DNA of 64,000 nucleotides from Lewinellaceae bacterium (lineage in GTDB: Bacteria; Bacteroidota; Bacteroidia; Chitinophagales; Saprospiraceae): assembly GCA_020636105.1 (NCBI GenBank), contig JACJYL010000002.1, positions 992,001 through 1,056,000 of the forward strand. The letters run 5' to 3'. The translations under genes were made by a program, and so were the position numbers. Shown here piece after piece: positions 8,799-18,342 of the stretch (positions within the stretch are counted from its first letter, which is position 1; each line of letters opens with the position of its first letter). The notes under the pieces were generated by a model. That model saw only the letters and a list, made by a program, of their open reading frames with translations. It was not told the origin of the DNA and ran no database searches.

Positions 8799-10886
8799 AT
8801 GTTCAACTGGAGGCCCATTCCTTTCGTACGATTGTTACTCCCCCTGATGCTTGGTATCGTCGTGCAGGAAACCCTGCAATGGAAAACCGGCATTTGGGGC
8901 ATCGCAGGAACATTGGTGGTACTCCTCCTCCTTTCATCCCAATACGCTTTCAGGCGAACAGCAAGAAAACACAGATGGATTTTTGGGGCGCTTTCCAATC
9001 TCGTCCTGATTTCCGTGGGCATGCTGCTCCATTTTTTCTACCAGGAAAACAACAGTCCGGAGCACTTTAGTCCTTTTGCCAGGCAGGAATGTTCCTTCCG
9101 TGCCACGGTGATGGAATTAAATCCTAAAGGAGATAATTACCAGCTGGTGTTAAAGGTAAACTACATGGGGCAAGACACGCTGTTTTCCTCCAACGGACGC
9201 TTACTGGCTTATTTACCGCAAGATTCAAATAGCTTACAACTGGACATCGGCGACCAGATTCATGCCCGTTCCAACCTTTCAAAAGCTTCCGGGCCATTGA
9301 ATCCCAAAGGATTCGATTTCGCAAAATATCTCCATACCCAAAACATCCATTACCGCACTTTCATCCGGGGCGACCACTGGCAAAAAATTCCCGGAGTGTC
9401 TACTTTTTCTGTGCTCAAAATGGCCCACGAGCTCCAAAAACAATGTCTTTTCATTTTGGAGCAACATTTGCCCACCAGTAAGGAACGGGCCGTAGCCTCG
9501 GCGCTGATCCTTGGATATAAACCCGGCCTCGACGAGGAAGTGAAATCCGCCTATGCCGATACCGGTGCCATGCATGTACTGGCCGTTTCCGGTTTGCACA
9601 CCGGTTTTATTTTCGTTTTGGTCCAATGGCTGTTGCAAAAAATACCATTTCGAAACAAGACCTGGAAAATCATAAAAACCGTTCTCCTCGTATGGTGCTT
9701 GTGGGGATTCGCACTCATAACAGGAGCCTCACCTTCCGTCCTTCGATCGGCCACCATGTTCAGCTTTATAGCGGTCGGACAAGCGATAACCCGGGAATCC
9801 AGTATTTACAATACCCTGGCCGCTTCGGCCTTTTGCCTGTTGCTTACCAATCCTTTTTTGTTATTCTCCCCCGGTTTTCAGTTGTCCTACCTTGCGGTAG
9901 CCGGAATTGTCTATTTTCAACCCCTGATCTACAAACTGGTTTATCTGAAAAATAAGTTGTCGGATTACCTGTGGAAACTCTTTGGCGTCTCCTGTGCGGC
10001 CCAGTTGAGTACCTTCCCGCTGAGCTTGTATTATTTCCACAAGGTTCCCCTTTATTTTTGGCTATCCGGAATGATCGTAGTGCCGGCGGCGGCTTTAATT
10101 CTGCCTTTGGGACTGATGTTATTTGCTTTTGATAAGGTTCCTTTTTTAGGCTGGCTGATTGGAAAATTGCTCTATTTTTCAGTCAGGACTATGAATTTCC
10201 TGATCTTCCACCTGCAGGAACTCCCCGGCACCTTGTGGTCTGATGTATGGATCGGAACTTTTGCTTTTTTGCTTATAGCCCTGGCCATTTCAGGGGTCAT
10301 TTTTATCATCGAAACAAAGCAGGTGCGATGGGTTTTCGCGACTTTGATATGCCTGCTGATGCTTTCCGGTTGGAATATTACGCGTGAATGGGAAACAACG
10401 CATCAAAAAGAAGTGGTCATTTATCATCAAAAAGGACAAACCCTGATCGATCTTTTTGACGGAACAAATAGTTACACCTTTTCGACGGCTCTACCGGAAG
10501 ACAAAGGCATTTCATTTTCTGCAGGGTATTACCGACAGTATAAAAAAGCAAAACTGCAAGGTTTTTTTCCTTTGGATACGGCTCTTATCAAAGGAGACCA
10601 TTTCCGCTATCAAAACGGAATCTTTCAGTTTTACGATTTAAGCTTTTTTATCCTCCGTAACCACTCAATTTTGCCCGACCAAAAAGTCGCTTTAGACTTT
10701 CTGCTAATTACCCAAAACTCAAAAATTGATATTACGGCCTTAAAGCAGTCGTTTGACTTCAACACCCTGGTACTCGATGGATCCAATTCCAACCAAACCA
10801 TCCGAAAATGGATGGAAATTTGTACCCGGGAAAACATTAATTGCCATAACATCAATGAAGCCGGAGCTTTTATTCGGAGTCAATAA
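8799..10886 (+). CDS. comEC: ComEC/Rec2 family DNA-uptake channel protein
   Basis: A 695-residue inner-membrane protein. Several N-terminal helices precede a DUF4131-like OB region (about residues 65-190). The competence domain follows, with the hallmark AVSGLHTGF and the TGASPSVLRSATM motif near residues 250-330, then multiple membrane helices. ComEC forms the channel that takes single-stranded DNA across the inner membrane during transformation. The C-terminal 170 residues are soluble but show no metallo-beta-lactamase HxHxDH motif, so this is the short form without the nuclease-like domain, which is common in Bacteroidota. Single gene, convergent with the next one. Confidence 0.9.
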   Translation: MFNWRPIPFVRLLLPLMLGIVVQETLQWKTGIWGIAGTLVVLLLLSSQYAFRRTARKHRWIFGALSNLVLISVGMLLHFFYQENNSPEHFSPFARQECSFRATVMELNPKGDNYQLVLKVNYMGQDTLFSSNGRLLAYLPQDSNSLQLDIGDQIHARSNLSKASGPLNPKGFDFAKYLHTQNIHYRTFIRGDHWQKIPGVSTFSVLKMAHELQKQCLFILEQHLPTSKERAVASALILGYKPGLDEEVKSAYADTGAMHVLAVSGLHTGFIFVLVQWLLQKIPFRNKTWKIIKTVLLVWCLWGFALITGASPSVLRSATMFSFIAVGQAITRESSIYNTLAASAFCLLLTNPFLLFSPGFQLSYLAVAGIVYFQPLIYKLVYLKNKLSDYLWKLFGVSCAAQLSTFPLSLYYFHKVPLYFWLSGMIVVPAAALILPLGLMLFAFDKVPFLGWLIGKLLYFSVRTMNFLIFHLQELPGTLWSDVWIGTFAFLLIALAISGVIFIIETKQVRWVFATLICLLMLSGWNITREWETTHQKEVVIYHQKGQTLIDLFDGTNSYTFSTALPEDKGISFSAGYYRQYKKAKLQGFFPLDTALIKGDHFRYQNGIFQFYDLSFFILRNHSILPDQKVALDFLLITQNSKIDITALKQSFDFNTLVLDGSNSNQTIRKWMEICTRENINCHNINEAGAFIRSQ

Positions 10887-10902
10887 GTTTAAAAAACATG
10901 GA

Positions 10903-10942
10903 ACCTCCCGATTTTTATCTAATCGGGTAAAATTCGGGAGGT
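10903..10942. terminator. Hairpin between convergent genes
   Basis: ACCTCCCGA at 10903-10911 pairs with TCGGGAGGT at 10934-10942. It lies between the convergent ends of comEC and the T9SS gene; on the minus strand a T-run follows after a few bases. Probably a bidirectional terminator. Confidence 0.55.
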
Positions 10943-10976
10943 CTCATATTTGAGGCGATGATCGTTTTGAAAAAAA

Positions 10977-12722
10977 TTACTTTACCTTGATCAATTGTTT
11001 TGAAACGAAATAGCCATTTTCCAGGTCAATGACCTTAACCACGTACGTTCCGGCAGGCAATGCCATAACCTCAATTGGTTTTTGAATGCTTACTGTATTA
11101 AAATCTGTAAAATCATAAACCTGCGTACCCTGGGCGTTGATGACTTCCACCTTGATATCAGAAGACTCCGAAAACTGAAGTTGCAAAGTCGCTCCCTGGT
11201 TCGTAATGACAGGATTAGGAAATAACCTGAATGCAGTAAGATTCGGAATATTTGTCGTAGAAACCACCCCGGCCAATACTGTGGCACAAGTGGTTGAGCT
11301 ACATCCATTGGCATCTGTTACCGAAAGGCAATACGTTCCATCCTCCAGGGATTCGAGGTCCTCCGAGGATGCACCATTATCCCAGGCATAAGTATAACCG
11401 GGTGTTCCTCCTGAAATGGTGACGTCCACAGCTCCATCGGCCAGCCCCTCAATGGTTTCATCAGAAACCACAACGGAAACGTCGATGGCCGGAGGTTCAG
11501 AAACGATAAAAGTATCTGATTCTAATAAAACACCGGCGGCGTCAATAACAATACAGGAATAGGTCCCTGCTGTCAGGCCCGTAATTTCGGAGGACATGGC
11601 ATCGTTGGACCAGATATAAATATAAGGAGCCACTCCCCCTGTAACAGAAAGCGCTATAGAGCCATTACTTTCCCCATTACACGATACATTTGTAATGGCC
11701 ATACTCACGCTTAAAGGAGCCGGAGCCAGCTTTCGGAGAATGGTTCCTCCTGTTGCCCCGGAACCAGAAACAAACAGGTGTCCGCTTTCGGTCATAATGA
11801 TCTTATAATAAGAAGGATTGAAATCCGTTTCCGTTTCCTGGGTCCAGTTCACTCCTCCATTGATGCTTTTATAAACCGTTCCGGGAGTCCCCGTGGCATA
11901 CATGACATTTTCATCGACCACCAGGGCACCACGCATAAGACCATTCTGATTAGGGACTACATAACCGGTCCAGTTTTCGCCCCCATCGGTAGTCACAAAA
12001 ATATTTCCCTCCTCACTGGTAACCAACCCATGGCTGACATCTGAAAAATCTACCCCGATATTGACATTTCCGGAATTATTACCGGTAAAATTAGTCGTCC
12101 AGGTATACCCGCCATCCGTTGATTTGTATATTTTCTGCTGATTTCCGACGGCAAATAAGACTTGTTCGTCGGCATAGGTGATTGAATAGGCAGGCCCGGT
12201 AAGATCAGTAGTGGCCGGTGCCCAGGTACTTCCACCATCTTCCGTGACATAAACGCCTTCCCAGCCTGTTAAAAGAACGCCCCTGTTTTCATCATAAAAT
12301 ACAATCGCACGGATTTCACCCTGATCGACATTTGGGTCAAGATCCGAAGAAGTCCAATTTGCTCCTCCGTCTATGGTCGTCATAATATTCCCGGCCTGGG
12401 TGCCGGCAAACCCTTTTTGTAAGTCGAGAAAATTAATGGAGGACACCCCGGTTCCATTTACATTACTTTGGTAAATAACATTCCAGGTGGCGCCTTTGTC
12501 TTCCGTTTTCATAATGGTTCCGTGACCATTATAAGTCAAATGGGCACCACCGGTAAAACCGACCTCGTCCTGACCTTTGGGAAAGGAAATATCATATAAA
12601 ATGAGATTGGAATTTATAGGTGTCGTAATGCTCTCCCAATCCTGGGCAGAGGCATTAACCCCCCAAAAAAGAAAAAGGCAAAGAGCAATGCCTCCGCGTT
12701 TTGTAAAAATAATGTTGTTCAT
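10977..12722 (-). CDS. Secreted YCF48/BNR-repeat protein with SprB repeats and T9SS sorting domain
   Basis: A 581-residue protein starting at MNNIIFTKRGG; the upstream in-frame ATG adds 17 non-signal-like residues. A signal peptide ends at ASAQ. Residues about 25-340 contain repeated sialidase-like/photosystem-stability-type beta-propeller motifs (DKGATWNVIY, DGGANWTSS, DGGSTWAPA, DGGYTWTTN, DGGENWTGY). Two SprB-type repeats follow at about 345-485 (VSCNGESNGSIALSVTGGVAPY, then GTPGYTYAWDNGA). The end is a type IX secretion sorting domain (FRLFPNPV, LPAGTYVVKVIDL, KQLIKVK). It should be delivered to the cell surface or medium; the propeller probably binds a ligand or partner rather than catalysing a reaction. 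Confidence 0.85.
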   Translation of the reverse strand: MNNIIFTKRGGIALCLFLFWGVNASAQDWESITTPINSNLILYDISFPKGQDEVGFTGGAHLTYNGHGTIMKTEDKGATWNVIYQSNVNGTGVSSINFLDLQKGFAGTQAGNIMTTIDGGANWTSSDLDPNVDQGEIRAIVFYDENRGVLLTGWEGVYVTEDGGSTWAPATTDLTGPAYSITYADEQVLFAVGNQQKIYKSTDGGYTWTTNFTGNNSGNVNIGVDFSDVSHGLVTSEEGNIFVTTDGGENWTGYVVPNQNGLMRGALVVDENVMYATGTPGTVYKSINGGVNWTQETETDFNPSYYKIIMTESGHLFVSGSGATGGTILRKLAPAPLSVSMAITNVSCNGESNGSIALSVTGGVAPYIYIWSNDAMSSEITGLTAGTYSCIVIDAAGVLLESDTFIVSEPPAIDVSVVVSDETIEGLADGAVDVTISGGTPGYTYAWDNGASSEDLESLEDGTYCLSVTDANGCSSTTCATVLAGVVSTTNIPNLTAFRLFPNPVITNQGATLQLQFSESSDIKVEVINAQGTQVYDFTDFNTVSIQKPIEVMALPAGTYVVKVIDLENGYFVSKQLIKVK

Positions 12723-12838
12723 ATTATAAATAGTTTTGTTGTTCAATATTACCCCTACACCAAGTGCCCTCAAAAGCTAAAAAAGGATCCTCCCGTAGAT
12801 CAGGCATTGGCCCCAAAGACCAATTTCATGCAAAAAAA

Positions 12839-12878
12839 AAAGCACACAATTAGCAGGTAATGCTAAGTGGTGTGCTTT
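12839..12878 (-). terminator. Strong two-stage hairpin with T-run on the minus strand
   Basis: Outer stem AAAGCACAC (12839-12847) with GTGTGCTTT (12870-12878), and inner stem TTAGCA (12850-12855) with TGCTAA (12861-12866). The plus strand has ten A just before it, so on the minus strand this is a textbook intrinsic terminator. No minus-strand gene lies within the next several hundred bases to the right, so its transcript is unknown. Confidence 0.65.
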
Positions 12879-12879
12879 A

Positions 12880-13241
12880 TTAATTAAAACCGGGAAAATC
12901 AAAAAATAGAATTTCTCTCGTTTTAAGATGGTAAAGTTAAAAATAATTTTCAAATCCTTCTATTTATAAAAACACCGAATTAAATCAAGTCTTATACGGC
13001 TGGTTACCAATAATCTATCTATTGTTATTATATGGCTCCCCCTTGATTTGCGGCTTAAAAACCCTTATATTGCCTGATACTAAATCATGGTTTTTTGACC
13101 ACCCACCCTATAAGCCCTAACCTGGATAAATTCCTGAAGCCCATTCATGAATCTCAACATTAAAACTAGCCAAAAGCAGTCAAAACATCAGACCACTCTT
13201 TAGACAACTTAGAATACACTCACGCTTACAAAGATGTTGTT
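12880..13241. other. Intergenic stretch without a recognisable gene
   Basis: AT-rich spacer between divergent genes. I see no open frame with coding character. It could hold the source of a minus-strand transcript ending at the 12839-12878 terminator, but no promoter is convincing. Confidence 0.5.
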
Positions 13242-13748
13242 ATGAAAAATTTACATGTTAACCTCGCCTCTATCAAAAAAAAAGCTGTCTTCCTGATCCT
13301 AATAATTGAATTATTATCCCTTCTTACCCTAACCGCACAAGATGAGACAGCATTGGCCATCAATGCTCCCAGGCCCCTGGTATTAACTACCCAGATAGAG
13401 AACCTTAGTACCAGGATAGAGAACCTTTGCAGGGTTCCGGTCTCTGATGGTCTGATGATGCAGCCGCTGCAGGGTGCCCAAAAAGTATTTGATGCAAAAG
13501 TCATCAACAACCCGGGATCTATCTATGACCCCGTCAGGATCGAAATTGAATTAAAGGAAAGCAGGTTTGTCGATGTCCGGGTCTTTGATATGCAGGGGAA
13601 AGAGATTTTAAAAAAGAGACTCGGTTACTTGATACCGGGAAAGCAACGGTATGAACTGAATTCAGAAGGATTAAATACAGTTGGTAACTATATCCTGATA
13701 CTCTTTGCTGAAGATCAGACTTCAACGATGATTTTTGTGAGAATGTAA
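13242..13748 (+). CDS. Small secreted protein with C-terminal sorting-like domain
   Basis: A 168-residue protein. The N-terminus is basic followed by a long hydrophobic stretch (residues 14-32) ending LTAQ, read as a signal peptide. A short linker contains two adjacent IENLSTR/IENLCR units. The last 85 residues form a beta-rich domain like the T9SS type A sorting domain (VDVRVFDMQGKEILKKRL, NTVGNYILILFAEDQ, STMIFVRM). The protein is hardly more than a signal peptide plus a sorting domain, so its own function is unclear; it may be a remnant of a larger surface protein or a small surface-displayed peptide. Confidence 0.65.
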   Translation: MKNLHVNLASIKKKAVFLILIIELLSLLTLTAQDETALAINAPRPLVLTTQIENLSTRIENLCRVPVSDGLMMQPLQGAQKVFDAKVINNPGSIYDPVRIEIELKESRFVDVRVFDMQGKEILKKRLGYLIPGKQRYELNSEGLNTVGNYILILFAEDQTSTMIFVRM

Positions 13749-13795
13749 GCTGGTTGCTCGGTACTTGTTGCTCGTTGCTGGTTACTTGTTGTCTT
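13749..13795 (+). repeat. TTGCTCGTTGCTGGTTAC-type repeat
   Basis: Short repeated units of TTGCTCG and TTGCTGGTTACTTG. Related copies lie at about 14680-14702, 33735-33795 and 33891-33935, all in the same orientation on the plus strand. Two of them bracket the GDPD gene. Confidence 0.6.
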
Positions 13796-13817
13796 GTCAC
13801 AAATTAGCTTGACCTGA

Positions 13818-14675
13818 TTATTCCAGCCACTCTGGATGATCGGTGATGATGCCATCCACACCAAGAGATAGTAAGCTATCAATCGTATTTTTATCATTGA
13901 CCGTCCACACATTTATTTTTTTGCCCAACGCATGAATTTTGGCTATCACATTTCTATTGGCAAAACGATAATAAATGCTGTATTCATCCACAAACGGGTA
14001 ATCTTCAAACTTAAAAAGTTCTGTCCCGTTTTCGATCATAATGGGAGTAAAGCGCAGTTGGGCATAAAAGAGTTTGTGGAGCCGAATCCCTGGATCTTTT
14101 TCGTGAATGCTTTTGATCACTTCCGAACTAAAAGAATGAATGATACACCAATCCCGGGCGTTGAATTGGTCAATGGTGTGAAGAACGTTTTCTTCTATGC
14201 CCGGGTAGTAATCATTTCCTTCCTTGATCTCGATGAGCAAAGTGGCCCGCCCATTGATCTCTTCCATCACTTCTTCCAGGGTGGGGACTTTTTCATCGGC
14301 AAATTCAGGAGCAAACCACTTCCCGGCACTCAACATGCGGATTTCCCTAAGGGTATGATCCTTAATGTTTCCCTTCCCGTTTGTGGTTCGGTCAAGCGTA
14401 TTATCATGCATGACGATCACTTGTCCGTCTTTGGTTTGCTGTACATCAATTTCGATCCTGTCTGCATTATGTTGCAATCCTTTTTTTACGGCGGCGAGCG
14501 TATTTTCGGGGGCGAGTCCTGCCGCTCCGCGATGGGCCACTTTGGTGTAAGTCATTTCGGTAGTTGTTGTTGTGTTATTGAAAAACATAACAGGGGAACA
14601 GGTCGATATAATTGAGATCAGGAAAAATAGCATGATCCCCGAAAAATATTTCAAAATTTTTTTAATGATTTTCAT
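13818..14675 (-). CDS. Glycerophosphodiester phosphodiesterase family protein
   Basis: A 285-residue enzyme of the GDPD TIM-barrel family, which hydrolyses glycerophosphodiesters to glycerol-3-phosphate and an alcohol. Diagnostic motifs: HRGAAGLAPENT (His-Arg and Glu-Asn of the active site) near residue 50, then EIDVQQTKDGQVIVMHD (the Glu-x-Asp metal ligands and catalytic His), LDRTTNGKG, and KINVWTVND near the C-terminus. An N-terminal hydrophobic segment (residues 11-30) ends at a Cys (STCSP). It could be a lipoprotein signal with a non-ideal lipobox or a membrane anchor, so the enzyme is probably periplasmic. Bracketed by two copies of the TTGCTCG repeat. Confidence 0.9.
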   Translation of the reverse strand: MKIIKKILKYFSGIMLFFLISIISTCSPVMFFNNTTTTTEMTYTKVAHRGAAGLAPENTLAAVKKGLQHNADRIEIDVQQTKDGQVIVMHDNTLDRTTNGKGNIKDHTLREIRMLSAGKWFAPEFADEKVPTLEEVMEEINGRATLLIEIKEGNDYYPGIEENVLHTIDQFNARDWCIIHSFSSEVIKSIHEKDPGIRLHKLFYAQLRFTPIMIENGTELFKFEDYPFVDEYSIYYRFANRNVIAKIHALGKKINVWTVNDKNTIDSLLSLGVDGIITDHPEWLE

Positions 14676-14720
14676 GGACGCGTTGCTGGTTGCTCGGTGT
14701 AATGCCTTTTATTTATTGAC

Positions 14721-14789
14721 AAAAAAACTTACTCATTTGGGACGGATACCACCCTTTAGGGGGCAGGAGGGCAATGAGTAAGTTTTTTT
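14721..14789. terminator. Long perfect-stem terminator
   Basis: AAAAAAACTTACTCATT (14721-14737) is the exact reverse complement of 14773-14789, with a 35-base loop and T-runs on both strands. It is nine bases from the stop of the TonB receptor gene and can work in both directions. Confidence 0.85.
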
Positions 14790-14797
14790 ATTTTTAT

Positions 14798-17104
14798 TTA
14801 AAATGAATAATTTACATTAAAACTAACATTTATTCCGGGTTCATCAGCAAAGTACCTGAATCGATTTAAATAATCGCGGTAAGATTGATTGAGCAGGTTT
14901 TCTGCCTTAACCGATACCTTCATCATGGAGTCCTTTATTTTGAAATGCGTTCCCAATGAAGCTCCCAGTAAAAAGTAGGCTTCCGGAGCAGGCATAAAGT
15001 CCTGTTCAGGTAAAATATTGTTTTGCTTGAAAATATATCTTCCATTCAGAGAAATTTGCGCGTTTTTGAAGAACTTCCCGTCTTTCAACGAAAAGGTGGC
15101 CTGGGAGAACAGGTTGTCGGAAGGCATATTGATCAAAAACAGGTCATTCGTGCGATCCTTACCTCGGACGATAGCATATCGCAACAATAAATCCAACGAT
15201 TCCACAGGAGCGTATTTCAGCATCACATCAGCCCCGTAAATGGTTGCATCCGTTTGTTTGTAAACGAATACCGGGAAAGCGCCCCGGATGGTCAGCCTGT
15301 AATCACTCTGGGGCTGCAGATAGATGTAATCCCTGATGAGTTGATAATATCCCAGCACCTGGAAGAACAATTTCTCCCGGATCTCGAGGTCATTGGACCA
15401 AACGAATTTCAAAGAATTTTCAGGTTTCAGGGTCCGGGTGCCTTCTTCAATACCGCTCACCCCCTGGTGCAATCCAAAGCTGTACAATTCATTGACTTCA
15501 GGCGCGCGAAGCATATACCCCACGTTCAGGTTTGTTTTAAAATGCGGGGAGAGTTTTGCCCTCACTCCCCCGGAAAAGGAATAATTATGAAAAACATGAT
15601 CAAATCGTTCAATGATGTGGGGCAAGGTCTGGGTGATGGTCACGACATAAAGTTGTTTCAGGTCATACCTGGCGCCCAATTCATAAAGCAACCGGTCCTT
15701 GTCGTGCTGAGCAATGAAAAAAGCCGAGGAATGAAAGGAACGATAATCGGGAATCAGCGGTAAAATCCCTGTTTCTGAATTGTTGGTATTGTCGGTGAAA
15801 TTGAATTGAAGCCCCGTTTTGATAAAAAAATGACGGGCCAGTGAAGCATCAAATTCGCCCTCTGCAAAGTGAGTCTGCTGGTCGAGGCTCAGAGCAGGAA
15901 TGTCACTTCGTTCATTTCTCCGGACATCAAATTCCTTGCGTTGATTGAGTTGGCCGCCGTATTTAAATTTTAACACCCTGGCGTCATCAATGATGTATTT
16001 AGCCTCCAGTTTGAGCAGGTGATGACCCACCTTTTGGCGCGGAGCTTCAATGGCATAGGAAAAAGCATCCTTGGTGTAAAAGGGTACTTCTCGCACCAGC
16101 GCCTCTTCGAGATCCGTCAGATTGCCCACATGGGATCCACGCAAAATACCGATCTCTGTATTAAAAAGACTGTAATAAAGTTCAGTGGACCATTTAGTGC
16201 CGAATCTCTTTTCCACCTGCAGAGCCAGGTTGGCCTCGCTTTTGCCTGTATTGGTCAGAAAGTAATCAGGTGTTTTTAAATCCCCGATCTTTTTAAAGGT
16301 CCCCGTCAATCGCCAGGCTGCCCAACGTTCATTTTTCTCCACCACGGCATTCAGGGTATTTCCCAGGCCATTAGACTGAAAAACGTAATTGGCTTCCCCG
16401 TGAAGATGCGGATCTTTTTTGATCGCGTCGGTTTCCACCAAAACCACACTGCCTAGTGAGGTGCCGCTGTAGGCCAGAGCACTCGCTCCTTTGACGATAG
16501 AAAGGTGATCTGCCACAAAAGGGTCAATTTCAGGAGCGTGATCATTGCCCCATTGCTGTCCGGCCTGAACGATACCATTGTTGAGGATGGAGATCCTGTT
16601 GCCATACAATCCATGGATGATGGGCTTGGATATTCCGGATCCGCTGCGAAGGACACTTACCCCGGCCACCTGTTCGAGAATATCTGACAGGTTCTTATTG
16701 CTCTCAGAAGAAATATTTTCACGATTGACCGTGTTGCTCTGTTGGGAGGAATTATCTTCCCTGCTGGCATGCACCACCACTTCGTCGAGCAACTCAGAAT
16801 GATGGTTCATTAAAATTTCCAGGGAGGTATCCCTCATTATCCTGTAAAAGGCCTGATCGGGATCACAGCCTATATGACTCAATTTAAAATGATAATCGCC
16901 CGGGCATAAATTTCCAATGGCAAAATACCCGGTTGAATCTGAAACAGCACCAGTCTCAGTTTCTTCGATAAAAATACTTACAAACTCAAGAGGGATGCCG
17001 GTTCCCCTGTCTTTTACGTGACCGGAAACCGTGAGATTACAATTTTGAGCTGACGATAAGAAAGGCAGGAAGATTAACCCCCATTTTAAAATTCGGATTT
17101 TCAT
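14798..17104 (-). CDS. TonB-dependent receptor, ZnuD-like (probable metal uptake)
   Basis: A 768-residue outer-membrane receptor starting at MKIRILKWG; the upstream ATG adds 22 residues that do not fit a signal peptide. The signal peptide ends LSSAQ. A carboxypeptidase-regulatory-like domain occupies residues about 25-110 (GHVKDRGTGIPLEFVSIFIE). The plug contains SKPIIHGLYGNRISILNNG and QQWGNDHAPEID, the latter very like the DH-containing plug motif of ZnuD-type zinc receptors. A beta-barrel fills the rest, ending VNYSF. It should import a metal or metal complex using TonB energy. It is the last gene of a three-gene unit with a lipoprotein and a His/Cys-rich protein, supporting metal uptake; zinc is the best guess. 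Confidence 0.85.
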   Translation of the reverse strand: MKIRILKWGLIFLPFLSSAQNCNLTVSGHVKDRGTGIPLEFVSIFIEETETGAVSDSTGYFAIGNLCPGDYHFKLSHIGCDPDQAFYRIMRDTSLEILMNHHSELLDEVVVHASREDNSSQQSNTVNRENISSESNKNLSDILEQVAGVSVLRSGSGISKPIIHGLYGNRISILNNGIVQAGQQWGNDHAPEIDPFVADHLSIVKGASALAYSGTSLGSVVLVETDAIKKDPHLHGEANYVFQSNGLGNTLNAVVEKNERWAAWRLTGTFKKIGDLKTPDYFLTNTGKSEANLALQVEKRFGTKWSTELYYSLFNTEIGILRGSHVGNLTDLEEALVREVPFYTKDAFSYAIEAPRQKVGHHLLKLEAKYIIDDARVLKFKYGGQLNQRKEFDVRRNERSDIPALSLDQQTHFAEGEFDASLARHFFIKTGLQFNFTDNTNNSETGILPLIPDYRSFHSSAFFIAQHDKDRLLYELGARYDLKQLYVVTITQTLPHIIERFDHVFHNYSFSGGVRAKLSPHFKTNLNVGYMLRAPEVNELYSFGLHQGVSGIEEGTRTLKPENSLKFVWSNDLEIREKLFFQVLGYYQLIRDYIYLQPQSDYRLTIRGAFPVFVYKQTDATIYGADVMLKYAPVESLDLLLRYAIVRGKDRTNDLFLINMPSDNLFSQATFSLKDGKFFKNAQISLNGRYIFKQNNILPEQDFMPAPEAYFLLGASLGTHFKIKDSMMKVSVKAENLLNQSYRDYLNRFRYFADEPGINVSFNVNYSF

Positions 17105-17255
17105 ATTTATGATTTTTACCCGAAAGCAAGCAGGAACAAAACTGGGATTTCGACCATTTATTTCCGACAAAAAGGGCCCGACAGTTTATCAGAACCAGAT
17201 GTCTTTGACGTATTATCCTTTTCATCCCTGCTTACTTCTAAGGCACAGGAGTTTT

Positions 17256-17825
17256 TTAATTGCTGATTTCAACGTCAAAGATAACTTCAATATCGGTTTC
17301 CCCACCGGCGTTTGTGATATCTCCATCTGCAACTCCTGCGGCGGATTTATCAGGCTGGTGTCTCAGGATAACGGACAACTGCCCAAGGGACGCATTGCCG
17401 GTGGTTACGGTCGTTTCCAACCCTACCGGGTGGCCCTCACTATCCGTGTCAGTATAATCCACTCCTACGTCCAAACCGCCTAAAGCCTGAAAGAAAAACT
17501 GGTGTGCTTCATCCTCTCCTTTGATTTCGGCACCGACATCTCCGGCTGGAGACTCCGTTTCATTCAACAAAGAAAGTGTACCGGTATAGACCGTATTCGA
17601 GGAAAGGGTGCCGCCGGTGATCACAGGATCATTGCCTCCGTCACCATCAAGATCTTTAAAGGTAAGCACCACAACATCCCCTGCGTTCACTGGCGTAAGG
17701 GTATAAGTAAGGGTGGTAATGATCTCTTCCTCATTGGGAATTACAGGATCTTTTTTTTCACAAGCGCTGAATAGGGCGGAAGCTACGATTCCCGCCATGA
17801 GAATATATTTATAATTCGTCTGCAT
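17256..17825 (-). CDS. Lipoprotein of the metal-uptake unit
   Basis: A 189-residue lipoprotein starting at MQTNYKYILMAG, with lipobox ALFSAC placing the acylated Cys near residue 22. I chose this start because the upstream extension is not signal-like. An acidic, beta-rich mature part contains DLDGDGGNDPVITGG and a C-terminal DIEVIFDVEISN. It resembles small Bacteroidota lipoproteins encoded next to ZnuD-like TonB receptors. Probably anchored in the outer membrane, where it could help the receptor bind substrate; that partner role is inferred from gene order only. Confidence 0.75.
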   Translation of the reverse strand: MQTNYKYILMAGIVASALFSACEKKDPVIPNEEEIITTLTYTLTPVNAGDVVVLTFKDLDGDGGNDPVITGGTLSSNTVYTGTLSLLNETESPAGDVGAEIKGEDEAHQFFFQALGGLDVGVDYTDTDSEGHPVGLETTVTTGNASLGQLSVILRHQPDKSAAGVADGDITNAGGETDIEVIFDVEISN

Positions 17826-17929
17826 TATTATTAGGTTAAAAGTTAACAGAAAAACATACATAACACAGGCGGTATGGCTGTGGAATGTATTCAATGATTT
17901 TTAAAACCCAGGCTCAGGACCTGGAAAAG

Positions 17930-18337
17930 TCAGACGATTGAAGGGGGGCCTCTTAAGGAAATGCAAGGAAATGAAGCAGGGCGTTTAAACTGATCTTCAT
18001 TGAAAAAAGTATCTGGAAAATTAATGCATAGATCTTCCCGAAAAACCAATGGTTCAGGCAGATAATGTGGCGAAACTATAGCCTTGAACAGGTCTTTTTT
18101 ATGCTTAGGAGGATGGAGGTGTTCCTTATGATCACAGCCGGCTATAATATCATTGTGGAAGACCCGCCTGTGACAGGAATCTTTTTCCAGTTCAGGCGTA
18201 CAAATTTCGTTTGGGTGAGCCGGTTGGGGTAATATTTCCTCCAGGTTGTGAAGGACAAAAAAAGCAAAATACACTCCTAGCATTGCCAGGGCGGCAAGGC
18301 TTTTCCATAGAGGAAGAAAATGTATTTTGCTTTTCAT
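17930..18337 (-). CDS. Small His/Cys-rich membrane-anchored protein
   Basis: A 135-residue protein from MKSKIHFLPL. One N-terminal membrane helix (about residues 10-32) is followed by an exported segment rich in metal-ligand residues: NEICTPELEKDSCHRRVFH, then GCDHKEHLHPPKHKK. The cluster of Cys and His is typical of a metal-binding or sensing tail. It is first in the unit with the lipoprotein and ZnuD-like receptor, and a palindrome sits just upstream of its start. I do not recognise a named family; the metal link is inference from composition and context. Confidence 0.7.
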   Translation of the reverse strand: MKSKIHFLPLWKSLAALAMLGVYFAFFVLHNLEEILPQPAHPNEICTPELEKDSCHRRVFHNDIIAGCDHKEHLHPPKHKKDLFKAIVSPHYLPEPLVFREDLCINFPDTFFNEDQFKRPASFPCISLRGPPSIV

Positions 18338-18342
18338 TGGCC

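Noticed and set aside
8799..10886. ComEC lacking the metallo-beta-lactamase domain as a truncation
   Set aside because: Short ComEC forms without that domain are common in this phylum, and the gene ends normally.
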